The translations under genes and the position numbers were made by a program. The notes under the pieces were generated by a model, which was not told the DNA's origin, did no database searches, and was given only the letters and a program-made list of their open reading frames with translations. Shown in pieces: positions 35,818 to 48,522 of a stretch of 64,000 nucleotides of DNA (position 1 is the stretch's first letter; each line of letters opens with the position of its first letter). The stretch comes from Paracoccus marinus. Its GTDB lineage: Bacteria; Pseudomonadota; Alphaproteobacteria; Rhodobacterales; Rhodobacteraceae. The stretch covers positions 62,001 to 126,000 of the forward strand of contig NZ_VJYZ01000007.1 in the NCBI RefSeq assembly GCF_007018965.1, in the 5' to 3' direction.

Positions 35818-35869
35818 TTGACGCTCCCGCCCGACGCACCCGCCCGACGCTCCCGCTTGACGCGCGCGC
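35818..35869. repeat. 13-base degenerate tandem repeat, four copies
   Basis: Four units of 13 bases of the form (TT/CC)GACGC-(T/A/G)CCCGC lie end to end; the last is less exact. The first and last units include TTGACG, a promoter -35-like string, upstream of the methyltransferase start at 35892. Confidence 0.7.
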
Positions 35870-35891
35870 GGTAGCGGGGCGTTCTGCGGCC

Positions 35892-36686
35892 ATGCACCAC
35901 GACGTCATCGACCTGCGGCGATTCTATTACCAGCGCGCTCTGGGCCGGGTCGTGCAGCGGATCCTGCGCGACCGCATGACCAGCTTCTGGGCGCCCGCTG
36001 GCGTGACCGGCATGACCGTTGCGGGATACGGCTTCGCCGCGCCTCTGCTGCGGCCATACCTCGCGCCCGCGCGCCGGGTCACGGCGCTGATGCCGGGGCC
36101 GCAGGGGGTGATGGCCTGGCCCACCGGCGCGCCCAACCATTCGGTGCTGTGCGACGAGAACGCCTGGCCCCTGGACACGGGCAGCGTCGATCGTCTGGTG
36201 ATGCTGCACGGGCTGGAAACCTCGGACCACCCGGCGGCGCTGCTGGCCGAGGCGCGGCGCGTGCTGGGCCCCGGCGGGCGGGCGCTCGTCATGGTCCCGA
36301 ACCGGGCGGGCCTGTGGGCGCAGACGGACGCGACGCCCTTCGGGTTCGGTCGCAGCTATACCCGCGGCCAGCTCGATGCGCAGGCGCGCGGCGCCGGGCT
36401 GGTGATCGAGCGGGGGGTGGCGGCCCTGTACATCCCGCCGTCGAACCGGCGCTTCTGGCTGAAAAGCGCGCAGATGTGGGAACGCACCGGCAGCCGCATC
36501 GCGCAGGCGCTGGTGGCGGGCGTGCTGATCGTGGAGTTGTCAAAGCAGGTCCACGCGCCTACCGGACCCGAGACGCGGATCACCGTGCCGGGCCCGCTGG
36601 ACGTGCTGGAGGGAATCGTGCGACCCGCCGCGCAGCCGCCGGTCGGGGCCGGGCGGCGGCGCGGCCGGGCCGGTGGGGGCGCCTGA
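35892..36686 (+). CDS. Class I SAM-dependent methyltransferase
   Basis: A 264-residue methyltransferase of the type found beside gloB in many Rhodobacterales. The cofactor region is degenerate at motif I ([15 protein letters not shown]) but the later strands are clear: [20 protein letters not shown], then [26 protein letters not shown] (two separate segments). A conserved [13 protein letters not shown] follows. The last 25 residues are basic and Gly-rich. The substrate is unknown. It lies divergent from gloB, and the atp operon follows on the same strand. Confidence 0.85.
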   Translation: MHHDVIDLRRFYYQRALGRVVQRILRDRMTSFWAPAGVTGMTVAGYGFAAPLLRPYLAPARRVTALMPGPQGVMAWPTGAPNHSVLCDENAWPLDTGSVDRLVMLHGLETSDHPAALLAEARRVLGPGGRALVMVPNRAGLWAQTDATPFGFGRSYTRGQLDAQARGAGLVIERGVAALYIPPSNRRFWLKSAQMWERTGSRIAQALVAGVLIVELSKQVHAPTGPETRITVPGPLDVLEGIVRPAAQPPVGAGRRRGRAGGGA

Positions 36687-37002
36687 GCGCGCGCGCGCCC
36701 AGCGGGGCAGGGCGGTCGCCGTGAAAGCCGCGGACGTGGCGTCATTCCGCGCTTTCGCGACCCGCGCGCCCCCGGTCCGCAACGGTGCCTCGCGCCGCCG
36801 CGGAAGTTTGCAACTTCTTCCGCGTTTTCACGTTCCTTGCGGTTGCGTCGGTACCGAAACTGCTGCTAGAGACGCCGCAGATTTCCGGGGGCCCGCCGCA
36901 AGGCGTCCCCACCGAACGCGCCCCGCGACTGACCGGCAGGAACGCCGGCCCGGCCCGCGGGGCTACGCGCACAGCAGATGTGCCGATACCAAAGGGGTGA
37001 CC
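36687..37002 (+). other. 316-base leader region of the atp operon
   Basis: No gene is visible here. The middle (about 36810-36870) is less GC-rich than its surroundings. The best promoter-like pair is TTGCGT near 36843 with GCTAGA/CTAGAG about 17 bases later, a weak match. A long leader is plausible for this operon. An open frame through the region (ORF starting 36673) is only a read-through of atpH and lacks coding character. GGGGTG precedes the atpH start. Confidence 0.35.
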
Positions 37003-37562
37003 GTGGCCAATACCGCTTCGATTTCCGCAAACGTCGCCGGGCGGTACGCGCAGGCCGTCTTCGACATCGCCCGCGAACAGGGTGACATCGACGCGCTGGC
37101 GGGCCAGGTCGACGACCTTGGCCGCGCGCTGACCGAAAGCGAGGATCTTCGCACGCTGACCACCTCGCCGCTGTATTCGCGGGACGAGCAGGGGCGCGCG
37201 ATCGGCGCGATCGCCGACCGCATGGGGCTGTCGCCGGTGCTGGGCAACACGCTGCGGATCATGGCCCGCAACAACCGCCTGTTCGCGCTGCCGCAGCTGG
37301 TGCAGGCGCTGAAGTCGCTGGTCGCCGAAGCGCGCGGCGAGGTCACGGCCGAGGTCGTGTCGGCCGCCCCCCTGACCACGGAACAGGAACGCCGGCTGAC
37401 CGAGACGCTGGCGCAGAAATCGGGCAAGACGGTGAAGCTGGATGCCCGCGTCGATGACACCCTCATCGGCGGCATGATCGTCAAGCTGGGCTCGCAGATG
37501 ATCGACAGCTCGATCCGCTCGAAGCTCGCTTCCCTTCAGAATGTGTTGAAAGAGGTCCGATA

Positions 37563-37563
<1 letters not shown>
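37003..37563 (+). CDS. atpH: ATP synthase F1 delta subunit
   Basis: A 186-residue subunit of the peripheral stalk that links F1 to the b subunits. It starts with GTG ([21 protein letters not shown]), with AAAGGGG just upstream. The typical C-terminal region is present ([26 protein letters not shown] and [13 protein letters not shown]). It is the first gene of a five-gene F1 operon; its stop overlaps the atpA start by one base (TAATG). Confidence 0.96.
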
Positions 37564-39098
<1,535 letters not shown>

Positions 39099-39110
39099 GG
39101 GGGACGCTAG

Positions 39111-40001
39111 ATGCCCAGCCTCAAGGACCTCAAGAACCGGATCGGAAGCGTCAAGAACACGCGGAAGATCACGAAGGCGATGCAGATGGTCGCCGCCGCG
39201 AAGCTGCGCCGCGCGCAGGACGCGGCGGAGGCCGCGCGCCCCTATGCCGACCGCATGTCGGCGGTGATGGGCAGCCTGACCTCGGCCGCCGCCGGCTCGC
39301 CCGGCGCGCCGCGCCTGCTGGCGGGCAGCGGCTCGGACCAGCGCCACCTGCTGGTGGTCATGACCTCGGAACGCGGCCTCGCGGGCGGGTTCAACAGCTC
39401 GATCGTCAAGCTGGCCCGCGTCCGCGCGGACGAGCTGCGCGCGCAGGGCAAGGACGTGGCGATGCTGACCGTGGGCAAGAAGGCCCGCGAGCAGCTGCGC
39501 CGCGACTATGGCAAGAGCTTCGTCCATCACGTGGACCTGTCCGAGGTCAAGCGCGTCGGCTACGAGAACGCGCGCGAGATCGCGGATGAGATCCTGAACC
39601 GCTTCGAGGCGGGCGACTTCGACGTGGCGACGCTGTTCTACAGCCGCTTCGAATCCGTCATCGCCCAGATCCCGACCGCACGCCAGATCATCCCGGCCCT
39701 GGTCGAGGAAAGCGCGGCCACGGGCGCGGACGCAGGCGGCGCCTCGGCGCTTTACGACTACGAACCCGGTGAGGACGCGATCCTGGCCGAGCTGCTGCCG
39801 CGGTCGATCTCGACCCAGGTGTTCGCGGCTCTGCTGGAAAACGCGGCCAGCGAACAGGGCGCGCGGATGACGGCCATGGACAACGCCACGCGCAACGCGG
39901 GCGACATGATCGACCGCCTGACCATGGAATACAACCGCTCGCGTCAGGCCGCGATCACCACCGAACTCATCGAAATCATTGCGGGCGCCGAGGCGCTCTG
40001 A
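39111..40001 (+). CDS. atpG: ATP synthase F1 gamma subunit
   Basis: A 296-residue central rotor subunit. The N-terminal helix [29 protein letters not shown] and the C-terminal helix with [26 protein letters not shown] are the conserved coiled coil. The middle has [13 protein letters not shown]. Length and start are normal. Confidence 0.98.
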   Translation: MPSLKDLKNRIGSVKNTRKITKAMQMVAAAKLRRAQDAAEAARPYADRMSAVMGSLTSAAAGSPGAPRLLAGSGSDQRHLLVVMTSERGLAGGFNSSIVKLARVRADELRAQGKDVAMLTVGKKAREQLRRDYGKSFVHHVDLSEVKRVGYENAREIADEILNRFEAGDFDVATLFYSRFESVIAQIPTARQIIPALVEESAATGADAGGASALYDYEPGEDAILAELLPRSISTQVFAALLENAASEQGARMTAMDNATRNAGDMIDRLTMEYNRSRQAAITTELIEIIAGAEAL

Positions 40002-40007
40002 CCGTAA

Positions 40008-41444
<1,437 letters not shown>

Positions 41445-41453
41445 GGGGGCGAC

Positions 41454-41903
41454 ATGGCCGACACGATGCAGTTCGACCTCGTCTCGCCGGAACGGAGCCT
41501 CGTCTCCGTCGCCGCGCGCGAGGTTCGCCTGCCGGGGACGGACGGCGACCTGACGGCGATGCCCGGCCACGCGCCGACCATCGTCACGCTGCGGCCCGGC
41601 ATGGTCACGGTGATCGACAACGGCGGCACCGCGACCGAGTTCGCGGTGACCGGCGGGTTCGCCGAGATCAACGGCGACAGCGTCAGCCTGCTGGCCGAGC
41701 GCGGGCATCCGCGCGACGAGGTCACGCAGGACGTCTTCAACGGCATGATGAAGGACGCGCACCGGGTCCGTAAGGCCGCCGAAGGCCGCGTCGACAACGA
41801 AGGCGCGGACATGGTGGCCAGCGCCGCCAAGCTGCTGGGCGACATGCAGGCGCTTGGGACGCATATCGGGCTCGACCCGAACCAGGCCACGGTCCCGGAA
41901 TGA
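41454..41903 (+). CDS. atpC: ATP synthase F1 epsilon subunit
   Basis: A 149-residue rotor subunit that can inhibit ATP hydrolysis. The N-terminal beta-sandwich has FDLVSPERSLVSVAAREVRLPG and DLTAMPGHAPTIVTLRPG. The C-terminal helical part is short and Ala/Lys-rich. It ends the operon and is followed by a terminator-like hairpin at 41928. Confidence 0.96.
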   Translation: MADTMQFDLVSPERSLVSVAAREVRLPGTDGDLTAMPGHAPTIVTLRPGMVTVIDNGGTATEFAVTGGFAEINGDSVSLLAERGHPRDEVTQDVFNGMMKDAHRVRKAAEGRVDNEGADMVASAAKLLGDMQALGTHIGLDPNQATVPE

Positions 41904-41927
41904 GCCTGCCATCGACCTGAACGATCC

Positions 41928-41951
41928 GACGGCCCCCTTTGCGGGGCCGTC
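41928..41951 (+). terminator. Terminator-like hairpin after atpC
   Basis: A nine-base-pair stem (GACGGCCCC / GGGGCCGTC) with a six-base loop lies 25 bases after the atpC stop. The tail is only mildly T-rich, so it may allow some read-through into the H-lectin gene. Confidence 0.6.
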
Positions 41952-42079
41952 TGCGTCTTGCAGCCGGGCGTCTCACGGGCCTTCCTCGACGCCCCGTGCG
42001 GATCGGGCTTGCGCTTGGGGGATTTGCATCGTCCGATTGCAGGATCGCAGTCGGGTCCGTCACGACGAAAGGTATTGCC

Positions 42080-42430
42080 TTGATCAGGTTCGGTGATGCA
42101 ACCGTCGGCATCGCGCGCGGCGCAAAGCTGATGTTTTCCGCGTTCGAGGATGGCGGAGAGATGTGGACCGGGCAGGGCGCCCGCGAGGCGCGGACCCGCG
42201 TCGTGTTTCTTGAGCCGTTCCTGTCGCCGCCGGTGGTCCATGTGGGGATCGGCATGTGGGACATGGGCGGCGACACGAACCAGCGCGCCGACATTCAGGC
42301 CGACCGGATCACCGCCGAAGGGTTCGACCTGGTGTTCAGCACTTGGGGCGACACCCGCGTCGCGCGGATCAGGGCCGAATGGCTGGCGATCGGCCCGGCG
42401 CGTCATCTGGACGATTTCGACGATATCTGA
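42080..42430 (+). CDS. H-type lectin domain protein
   Basis: A 116-residue protein whose C-terminal part (VVFLEPFLSPPVVHVGIGMW, then NQRADIQADRITAEGFDLVF and WGDTRVARIRAEWLAIG) matches the H-type lectin fold first known from snail agglutinins, which bind N-acetylgalactosamine. There is no signal peptide. No ATG fits. The TTG at 42080 has AAAGG just upstream and gives a start LIRFGDATVGI. Longer frames reach back to 41939. Similar genes follow the F1 operon in other Rhodobacterales in my recollection. The role is unknown. Confidence 0.7.
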   Translation: MIRFGDATVGIARGAKLMFSAFEDGGEMWTGQGAREARTRVVFLEPFLSPPVVHVGIGMWDMGGDTNQRADIQADRITAEGFDLVFSTWGDTRVARIRAEWLAIGPARHLDDFDDI

Positions 42431-42453
42431 CGCGGGCTGGCGCTGACAGCGGC

Positions 42454-43272
42454 TCAGGCGCGTTCGAGGTTCGCGGCGATCAGCCCGGCGATCTCGGCCG
42501 GGTGGGTCAGCGGCGCCATGTGCCCCGCGCCCGGAACGACCGCGCGCCCAACGTCGGGCAGCCGCGCGGCCAGACCGTCGATGATGCCGGTGATCTCCGG
42601 CCGCGTGTCGGCACCGCGGACCAGCATGACCGGGGCGTCAATCGCCTCCAGCCCGCCGTCGCGCAGGATGCGCGCGGTGTCGTGCCAAAGCGTCGCGTTG
42701 CTGTCGAGAACCAGCTCGATCTGCCGCGCGAGCGCCGGGTGCATCGCCGACGGCATCGCGTCGAACCCGCCCGGACCGCCCCAGGCATCCAGGAACTGCC
42801 GGGCCGCCGTCAGGTTCTCGCCTGCACCCACCAGCCGGTCAAGGTCGGGCACGCCGGCGTCGCGGCCCTCGGTCCCGTCCGGCAGGGCCGCGAACAGCAC
42901 CGGCTCGATCAGCGTGAGCGTGCGCACCGCCTCGGGCGCCGCGACCGCGATCCGCAGCGCGACGGTCGCGCCCATGGAATGGCCGATCAGGTCCAGCGGC
43001 CGGTCGATCATGGCGGCGGCGATCCGGGTGACGCCGGTGTGGAAGTCGATGCCGCCCCCCGGCACCCACGGCGCGCTGCGTCCGTGCCCCGGCATGTCGA
43101 AGGCGCGCAGATCGACGGCGCCGCCCAGCCGGTCGGCGATCGGCCCCCAATAGGATGCGCTGCCCATCATGCAGTGCAGCGCCAGCGCCGGCCGGCCGGG
43201 ATTGCCCGGCCAGTGCCGCATGTTCACCGGCCGGATCGCGGCCGACCCCGCCCGCTCGTCCACGCCGGTCAC
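42454..43272 (-). CDS. Alpha/beta hydrolase
   Basis: A 272-residue alpha/beta-hydrolase-fold enzyme. The oxyanion region is LALHCMMGSASYWGP, the nucleophile elbow is LIGHSMGATVALRIA (Ser of GHSMG), and the catalytic His is in VPGAGHMAPLTHPAEI. The acid is probably in VRGADTRPEI. The GTG at 43270-43272 overlaps the stop of the DsbA-type gene (GTGA), so the two are coupled; a GTG three codons later is also possible. The substrate is unknown. Confidence 0.85.
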   Translation of the reverse strand: MTGVDERAGSAAIRPVNMRHWPGNPGRPALALHCMMGSASYWGPIADRLGGAVDLRAFDMPGHGRSAPWVPGGGIDFHTGVTRIAAAMIDRPLDLIGHSMGATVALRIAVAAPEAVRTLTLIEPVLFAALPDGTEGRDAGVPDLDRLVGAGENLTAARQFLDAWGGPGGFDAMPSAMHPALARQIELVLDSNATLWHDTARILRDGGLEAIDAPVMLVRGADTRPEITGIIDGLAARLPDVGRAVVPGAGHMAPLTHPAEIAGLIAANLERA

Positions 43273-43862
43273 AGGGTCGACAGATGGCGGTCGAGGAAGT
43301 CGAGCCGGTCCTGTCCCCAGAACTTCTGCCCGGTCTCGCGGACGACGTAGAAGGGCGCGCCGAACGCGCCCGCCTCGACCGCGCGGTCTAGGTTGCGGCC
43401 GTATTCCTCGGCGCCCACCAGCAGCCCCTTGTCGGCCAGCGCCGGATCGAACCCCGCTGCCGACAGCACGTCGCGGATCACCGCGTCGTCTGAGGTGTCG
43501 CGCCCGTCCGCGAACCGCGCCGACAGGAACCCGCGAACCAGCGCGCCCACGTCGCCGCCGCCCTGTTCCTGCGCCGCGATCACCGCATAGGACGACGGCG
43601 CCATGTTCACCATCGGCACGTCGGTCCGCAGGGGCACGCCCAGATGCTCGGACCACCGCGCGAGTTCCTGCGCGCGGTAATCCATCCGCGCAGGGTGGCG
43701 CGCGGGCGGGCGCACGCCGCCCGTGCGGTCGAACAGCTGCATGATGTCGAGCGGGCGATAGGTGACGCGCGCCCCGTGGCGGCCGGCGATCTTCTCGAGC
43801 CGGTCGCCCGCAAGATAGGCGTAGGGGCTGATCGTCGAAAGGTAATAGTCGATCTGCGTCAT
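43269..43862 (-). CDS. DsbA-family 2-hydroxychromene-2-carboxylate isomerase-like protein
   Basis: A 197-residue thioredoxin-fold protein of the kappa-GST/HCCA isomerase group. It starts MTQIDYYLSTISPYAYLAG, with Ser replacing the DsbA CxxC, then VTYRPLDIMQLFDRTGG and GAFGAPFYVV, which carries the cis-Pro loop. These enzymes isomerise 2-hydroxychromene-2-carboxylate in aromatic breakdown or conjugate glutathione. GGAG lies seven bases before the ATG. It is coupled to the hydrolase that follows. Confidence 0.85.
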   Translation of the reverse strand: MTQIDYYLSTISPYAYLAGDRLEKIAGRHGARVTYRPLDIMQLFDRTGGVRPPARHPARMDYRAQELARWSEHLGVPLRTDVPMVNMAPSSYAVIAAQEQGGGDVGALVRGFLSARFADGRDTSDDAVIRDVLSAAGFDPALADKGLLVGAEEYGRNLDRAVEAGAFGAPFYVVRETGQKFWGQDRLDFLDRHLSTL

Positions 43863-43897
43863 GGATAGCTCCGTTGGCAAGGTGCCGTTCTCGCGGT

Positions 43898-43926
43898 TTG
43901 CCGGGACGCTATCGCGGTGATAATGC
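43898..43926 (+). promoter_or_regulatory. Promoter candidate for prs
   Basis: TTGCCG (43898-43903), 17 bases, TAATGC (43921-43926), 55 bases before the prs ATG. GGAGACGCGAG supplies the ribosome-binding site. Confidence 0.42.
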
Positions 43927-43980
43927 GGGCGCAATCGGCCGATTCCCCGCCCTGAGGCCCCAACTTCCCGGAGACGCGAG

Positions 43981-45000
43981 ATGCCCGCAATGACCGAACC
44001 CAAGCTCATCGCGGGCAACGCGAACCGTCCGCTGGCGCTGGCGATCGCGCGGCGCATGTCGATGCACCGGGGGATGAACGTGTCGCCGGTGGACGCGCGG
44101 GTCGAACGCTTCAACGACCAGGAAATCTTCGTCGAGGTGTACGAGAACGTGCGCGGCGAGGACATGTACATCGTCCAGCCGACCTCGAACCCGGCCAACG
44201 ACAACCTGATGGAACTGCTCATCATCGCCGACGCGCTTCGCCGGTCGAGCGCGGACCGCATCACCGCCGTGATCCCGTATTTCGGCTATGCCCGCCAGGA
44301 CCGCCGCGCCAAGGCCCGCACCCCGATCAGCGCGAAGCTGGTCGCGAACCTGCTGACGCAGGCGGGGATCGACCGGGTGCTGACGCTGGACCTGCACGCG
44401 ACGCAGATCCAGGGGTTCTTCGACATCCCGGTGGACAACCTTTATGCCGCGCCGATCTTTTCGCTCGATATCCAGCACCACTTCAAGGGGCGCATGGACG
44501 ACATCATGATCGTGTCGCCCGACGTGGGCGGCGTCGCCCGCGCGCGCGAGATCGCGGCCCGGATCAACGCGCCGATGGCGATCGTGGACAAGCGGCGCGA
44601 AAAGGCGGGCGAGATCGCCGACATGACCGTGATCGGCGACGTGTCGGGCAAGACCTGCATCATCGTAGACGACATCTGCGATACCGCGGGCACGCTGGTA
44701 AAGGCCGCGCAGCTGCTGGCCGACCACGGCGCGACCGAGGTTCACGCCTACATCACCCACGGCGTCCTGTCCGGCCCGGCGGTCGAGCGGATCGAGAACT
44801 CGATCATGAAGTCGCTTGTCATCACCGATTCGATCCATCAGCAGGACGCGGTGCGGTCGGCCCGCAACATCCGCGTGGTCCCCACCGCGCCGCTGTTCGC
44901 GCAGGCGATCATGTCGATCTGGAACGGCACGTCGGTGTCGTCGCTGTTCGAGCTGGAAACCCTGCAGCCGATCTACGAGGGGATGTATTCGCCGCTTTAA
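43981..45000 (+). CDS. prs: Ribose-phosphate pyrophosphokinase
   Basis: A 339-residue PRPP synthetase, which makes PRPP from ribose 5-phosphate and ATP for purine, pyrimidine, His and Trp synthesis. The flexible catalytic loop region ([18 protein letters not shown]) and the PRPP loop [20 protein letters not shown] are present. It is about 20 residues longer than the E. coli enzyme at both ends. Its stop overlaps the stop of the convergent 141-residue gene. Confidence 0.97.
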   Translation: MPAMTEPKLIAGNANRPLALAIARRMSMHRGMNVSPVDARVERFNDQEIFVEVYENVRGEDMYIVQPTSNPANDNLMELLIIADALRRSSADRITAVIPYFGYARQDRRAKARTPISAKLVANLLTQAGIDRVLTLDLHATQIQGFFDIPVDNLYAAPIFSLDIQHHFKGRMDDIMIVSPDVGGVARAREIAARINAPMAIVDKRREKAGEIADMTVIGDVSGKTCIIVDDICDTAGTLVKAAQLLADHGATEVHAYITHGVLSGPAVERIENSIMKSLVITDSIHQQDAVRSARNIRVVPTAPLFAQAIMSIWNGTSVSSLFELETLQPIYEGMYSPL

Positions 45001-45422
45001 GCGGCGGGTGCCCCTGCCAGCGCGGCAAGGCGGCGGATCAGGGCGGGCATGCGGCCGTCCGCGAACGCCTCGGCCAGCGCGCCCTCGGTAAAGCGGTCGC
45101 CGCGGATGATCGCGGTGACCGTCCGCTGAACGTCGGCCAGCGGATAGGCGGCCATCGCGGCGGGGTCGGCGAACACCACGTCGCGGCCCCCGTCCGACAT
45201 CCAGTCCGACCAGCCGAACGGCACCACGAGCCCGTGTTCGTAGGCGGCCGCGACGAAATCGTTGACCATCGCCGATGCGGCGAACCACGGCATCGAGATT
45301 GCGTCCTCGTCCAGCGTGTCGCCGCCCTTCCATTCCCCCACCGGCTCGTCCAGCCGGTCGGCGAATGCGGCCAGCGCCGCAAGCCCGGCAGGCGCGATAT
45401 GTCCCAGCGTCGCGTCTGTCAC
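44997..45422 (-). CDS. Small uncharacterised protein, DUF6508-like
   Basis: A 141-residue protein starting [17 protein letters not shown]. The middle contains [24 protein letters not shown], similar to the DUF6508 pattern I recall, and it is acidic and Ala-rich. The start is GTG at 45420-45422, overlapping the purD stop by four bases (GTGA), and its stop overlaps the prs stop by three bases. Its function is unknown. Family naming is tentative. Confidence 0.65.
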   Translation of the reverse strand: MTDATLGHIAPAGLAALAAFADRLDEPVGEWKGGDTLDEDAISMPWFAASAMVNDFVAAAYEHGLVVPFGWSDWMSDGGRDVVFADPAAMAAYPLADVQRTVTAIIRGDRFTEGALAEAFADGRMPALIRRLAALAGAPAA

Positions 45423-46681
45423 AGCGCCCTCCACCCGATGTCGCGGCGGAAGAAGCCGTCCGGCCACTCCACCGCCTCGGCCAGAGCATAGGCGCGCTCG
45501 CGCGCATGGGCCAGCGTCGCGCCGCGGCCGGTTGCGGCAAGCACCCGCCCGCCGTTCGCGACGATCGCGCCGTCGCGTTCTGCGGTGCCCGCGTGAAACA
45601 GCATCTGCGACGAGGTTTCGGGCAGCCCGTCCAGCCCCGCGATCGCGCCGCCCCGGGCGTAGTCGCCGGGATAGCCCTTGGCCGCCAGCACCACCGTCAT
45701 CGCGTGGTCGTCGGCCCAGGTGACCGACATGTCCGCCAGCCGCCCCTCGGCGCAGGCCTGTATCAGGTCCAGCGCCTGCGCCCCCAGCCGCATCATCAGC
45801 GCCTGACATTCCGGGTCGCCGAAGCGGACGTTGTATTCGACCAGCCGCGCCGCGCCGTTCTCGATCATCAGCCCGACAAACAGGACGCCGTGGAACGGCG
45901 TGCCCCGGCGCGCCATTTCCGCCATCGTCGGCGTGACGATGCGGTCCATGACCTGCGCCTGCACTGCGTCCGTCATCACCGGGGCGGGGGAATAGGCGCC
46001 CATGCCGCCGGTGTTGGGTCCGGTGTCGCCTTCGCCGGCGCGCTTGTGGTCCTGCGCGGTGCCGATGGGCAGGCAGGTGGTGCCGTCCACGAGGACGAAG
46101 AAGCTCGCCTCCTCGCCCTGCATGAACTCTTCGATCACGACCTCGGCCCCGGCATCCCCGAAAGCGCCGCCAAAGGCCGCGTCGATGGCGGCGCAAGCCT
46201 CGGCCTCGGTCATGGCGACCGTGACGCCCTTGCCGGCGGCGAGCCCGTCCGCCTTGACCACGATCGGCGCGCCGGTGCGGGCGACGTGGGCGCGGGCGGC
46301 GGCGGCGTCGGTAAAGCGCCCCCAGGCGGCGGTGGGCGCCCCCACCGCGTCGCAGATTTCCTTGGTGAACGCCTTTGACGCCTCGAGCATCGCGGCCGCG
46401 CGCGAGGGGCCGAAGACGAGGATCCCCGCCTCGCGCAGCGCATCGGCGACGCCCGCGGCCAGCGGAGCCTCGGGGCCGATGACCACCAGGTCGATCGCCT
46501 GTTCCTCGCAGAACGCCGCGACCGCCTGCCCGTCGAGGATCGCAAGATCGGCGCAGCGGGCGATGGCGGCGATGCCCGCATTGCCCGGCGCGACGATCAG
46601 CCGGTCGCATTTGGGGTTCTGCCGGATCGCCCAGGCCAGCGCATGTTCGCGCCCGCCGCCGCCGAGAATGAGGATGTTCAT
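45419..46681 (-). CDS. purD: Phosphoribosylamine--glycine ligase
   Basis: A 420-residue ATP-grasp enzyme joining phosphoribosylamine, the PurF product, to glycine. It starts MNILILGGGGREHALAWAI and has GPSRAAAMLEASKAFTKEI, PIVVKADGLAAGKGVTVAM and RFGDPECQALMMRL, the family motifs. Both ATP-grasp lysines are present. It is divergent from xseA across 113 bases. Confidence 0.97.
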   Translation of the reverse strand: MNILILGGGGREHALAWAIRQNPKCDRLIVAPGNAGIAAIARCADLAILDGQAVAAFCEEQAIDLVVIGPEAPLAAGVADALREAGILVFGPSRAAAMLEASKAFTKEICDAVGAPTAAWGRFTDAAAARAHVARTGAPIVVKADGLAAGKGVTVAMTEAEACAAIDAAFGGAFGDAGAEVVIEEFMQGEEASFFVLVDGTTCLPIGTAQDHKRAGEGDTGPNTGGMGAYSPAPVMTDAVQAQVMDRIVTPTMAEMARRGTPFHGVLFVGLMIENGAARLVEYNVRFGDPECQALMMRLGAQALDLIQACAEGRLADMSVTWADDHAMTVVLAAKGYPGDYARGGAIAGLDGLPETSSQMLFHAGTAERDGAIVANGGRVLAATGRGATLAHARERAYALAEAVEWPDGFFRRDIGWRAL

Positions 46682-46759
46682 GCCGGTCCCGCCTTGCCGC
46701 CCGCTTTGGATGGGGCGGTTGATATGGCGGGCGCCGCCCGCTCACAAGGCTCGCCGCAC

Positions 46760-46789
46760 TTGCAAACCGCCCGCCCGCCACGCCATCTA
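46760..46789 (+). promoter_or_regulatory. Promoter candidate for xseA, possibly leaderless
   Basis: TTGCAA (46760-46765), 18 bases, CATCTA (46784-46789), then the xseA ATG only five bases later. No Shine-Dalgarno is visible, so transcription may begin at or very near the start codon. Confidence 0.38.
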
Positions 46790-46794
46790 GGCGC

Positions 46795-48522
46795 ATGGAT
46801 CTGTTCGAAGACGCGGGCCCCGGCCCTGCCGCCGGCCCCGGCAACACCCCGCCCCTGACGGTGTCCGAAATCTCGGGCGCCGTGAAGCGCGTGATCGAGG
46901 GGGAGTTCGCCCGCGTCCGCGTGCGCGGCGAGGTCGGGCGCGTGTCGCGGCCGTCGTCGGGGCACCTGTATTTCGACCTCAAGGACGACCGCGCCTGCAT
47001 CGCGTCGGTCTGCTGGAAAGGCACCGCCGGCCGCCTGTCCCATCGCCCCGAAGAGGGGATGGAGGTGATCGCCACCGGCCGCCTGACAACGTTCCCCGGC
47101 CAGTCAAAATACCAGCTGCTGGTCGAAGAGGTCGAGCCCGCGGGCCTTGGCGCGCTGATGGCAATGCTGGACCACCGCCGCCGCCAGTTCGAGGCCGAGG
47201 GGCTGTTCCGCGCCGACCGCAAGCGCAGGGTCCCGTATCTTCCGGGCGTGATCGCGGTCGTGACCTCGCCGTCCGGCGCGGTGATCCGCGACATCCTGCA
47301 CCGCCTGCGCGACCGCTTCCCCAGCCGGGTCCTGATCTTTCCCGTGGCCGTCCAGGGTCGCGAATGCGCGCCGCAGGTGGCGGCCGCGATCCGGGGGCTG
47401 AACGGGATCGCGCCGGGCGGGCCGGTGCCGCGCCCCGATCTGATCATCGTCGCGCGCGGCGGCGGATCGGTCGAGGACCTGTGGGGCTTCAACGAGGAAA
47501 TCGTCGTGCGCGCCGTGGCGCAGGGGACGATCCCGCTCATCTCGGCCGTGGGGCACGAGACGGACACGACGCTGATCGACCACGCGGCCGACCTGCGCGC
47601 GCCGACGCCGACGGCCGCCGCCGAGCTTGCGGTGCCGGTCCGGGCCGAGCTGGTGCTGCGGATGGCCGACGCGCGGGCGCGGATGCTGCGGGCGGCCACA
47701 CGGTCGGGGACGCTGGCGCGGCAGCGGCTGGGCGATCTGGGCCGCGCGCTCGGCCGGCCGCAGGCGCTGACGGAAGGGGCGCGGCAACGGCTCGATTTCA
47801 CCGGGCCGCGGCTGGAACCGGCGCTGCGGGGCTTTGTCCGCGACCGGGGTCGTGCGGTCGCGGCGCTGCCGATCCCGTCGCTTCGCGCCTATACCCGCGA
47901 CAAGCGTGCGGGCTTCGCGCAGCTGGGCGCCCGGCTCGACCCGGCGGTCCGGCGTGACGGGGCGGCTAGGCGCCGCGCGCTGGACCAGGTGCCGCGCGGA
48001 AACCTGCGCCGGCCGGTGGCCGACGCGCGCCGGTCGCTTGCGGGTCTCGCGCCCCGGCTGGACGGCGCCGCCCGCCGGGTCCGGCGCGGCCAGGCCGAGC
48101 GGCTGGCGCGGCTGGCCCGCCAGCTTGACGGTGCGCGGGCGCGGGTGCTGGCCGAGGCGCGGCGCGGCGTCGAGGACCGGCGAAGGATGCTGGACGGGCT
48201 CGCGTCGCGGCTGGACCAGTCGGGCGCGCGGATCGCCCCCGACCGGGCGCAGGCGCTTGAGCGGCTGGACCGCCTGCGCCAGACGCTGGGCCATATGGAG
48301 ACGCTGCGGCGCGGCTTTGCCGTGATCCGCGGTCCCGACGGGCAGGTCGTGACCTCGGCCGTGCCCGCCGCCAAGCTGGCGCAGGTGACGATCGAGTTCC
48401 ACGACGGGCAGGTGCTGACGCGGCCCGAGCCGCCGGGCGAGGCGACGGCGCCGAGCGGACCTGCCAAGGGCAGGGGCAAGGGCGGCGGGTCCGCGCCCGG
48501 CGCGCAGGAGTCGCTGTTCTAG
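46795..48522 (+). CDS. xseA: Exodeoxyribonuclease VII large subunit
   Basis: A 575-residue large subunit of ExoVII, which degrades single-stranded DNA. The N-terminal OB fold ([20 protein letters not shown]) is followed by the catalytic domain with [38 protein letters not shown] and [13 protein letters not shown]. The C-terminal region from about residue 295 is an Arg/Ala-rich coiled coil, longer than in E. coli (456 residues). Its stop overlaps that of the convergent eda gene by two bases. No clear ribosome-binding site is seen. Confidence 0.94.
   Translation: MDLFEDAGPGPAAGPGNTPPLTVSEISGAVKRVIEGEFARVRVRGEVGRVSRPSSGHLYFDLKDDRACIASVCWKGTAGRLSHRPEEGMEVIATGRLTTFPGQSKYQLLVEEVEPAGLGALMAMLDHRRRQFEAEGLFRADRKRRVPYLPGVIAVVTSPSGAVIRDILHRLRDRFPSRVLIFPVAVQGRECAPQVAAAIRGLNGIAPGGPVPRPDLIIVARGGGSVEDLWGFNEEIVVRAVAQGTIPLISAVGHETDTTLIDHAADLRAPTPTAAAELAVPVRAELVLRMADARARMLRAATRSGTLARQRLGDLGRALGRPQALTEGARQRLDFTGPRLEPALRGFVRDRGRAVAALPIPSLRAYTRDKRAGFAQLGARLDPAVRRDGAARRRALDQVPRGNLRRPVADARRSLAGLAPRLDGAARRVRRGQAERLARLARQLDGARARVLAEARRGVEDRRRMLDGLASRLDQSGARIAPDRAQALERLDRLRQTLGHMETLRRGFAVIRGPDGQVVTSAVPAAKLAQVTIEFHDGQVLTRPEPPGEATAPSGPAKGRGKGGGSAPGAQESLF

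Noticed and set aside
35746-35869. CRISPR array
   Set aside because: The units are adjacent tandem repeats with no spacers, and no cas genes are nearby.
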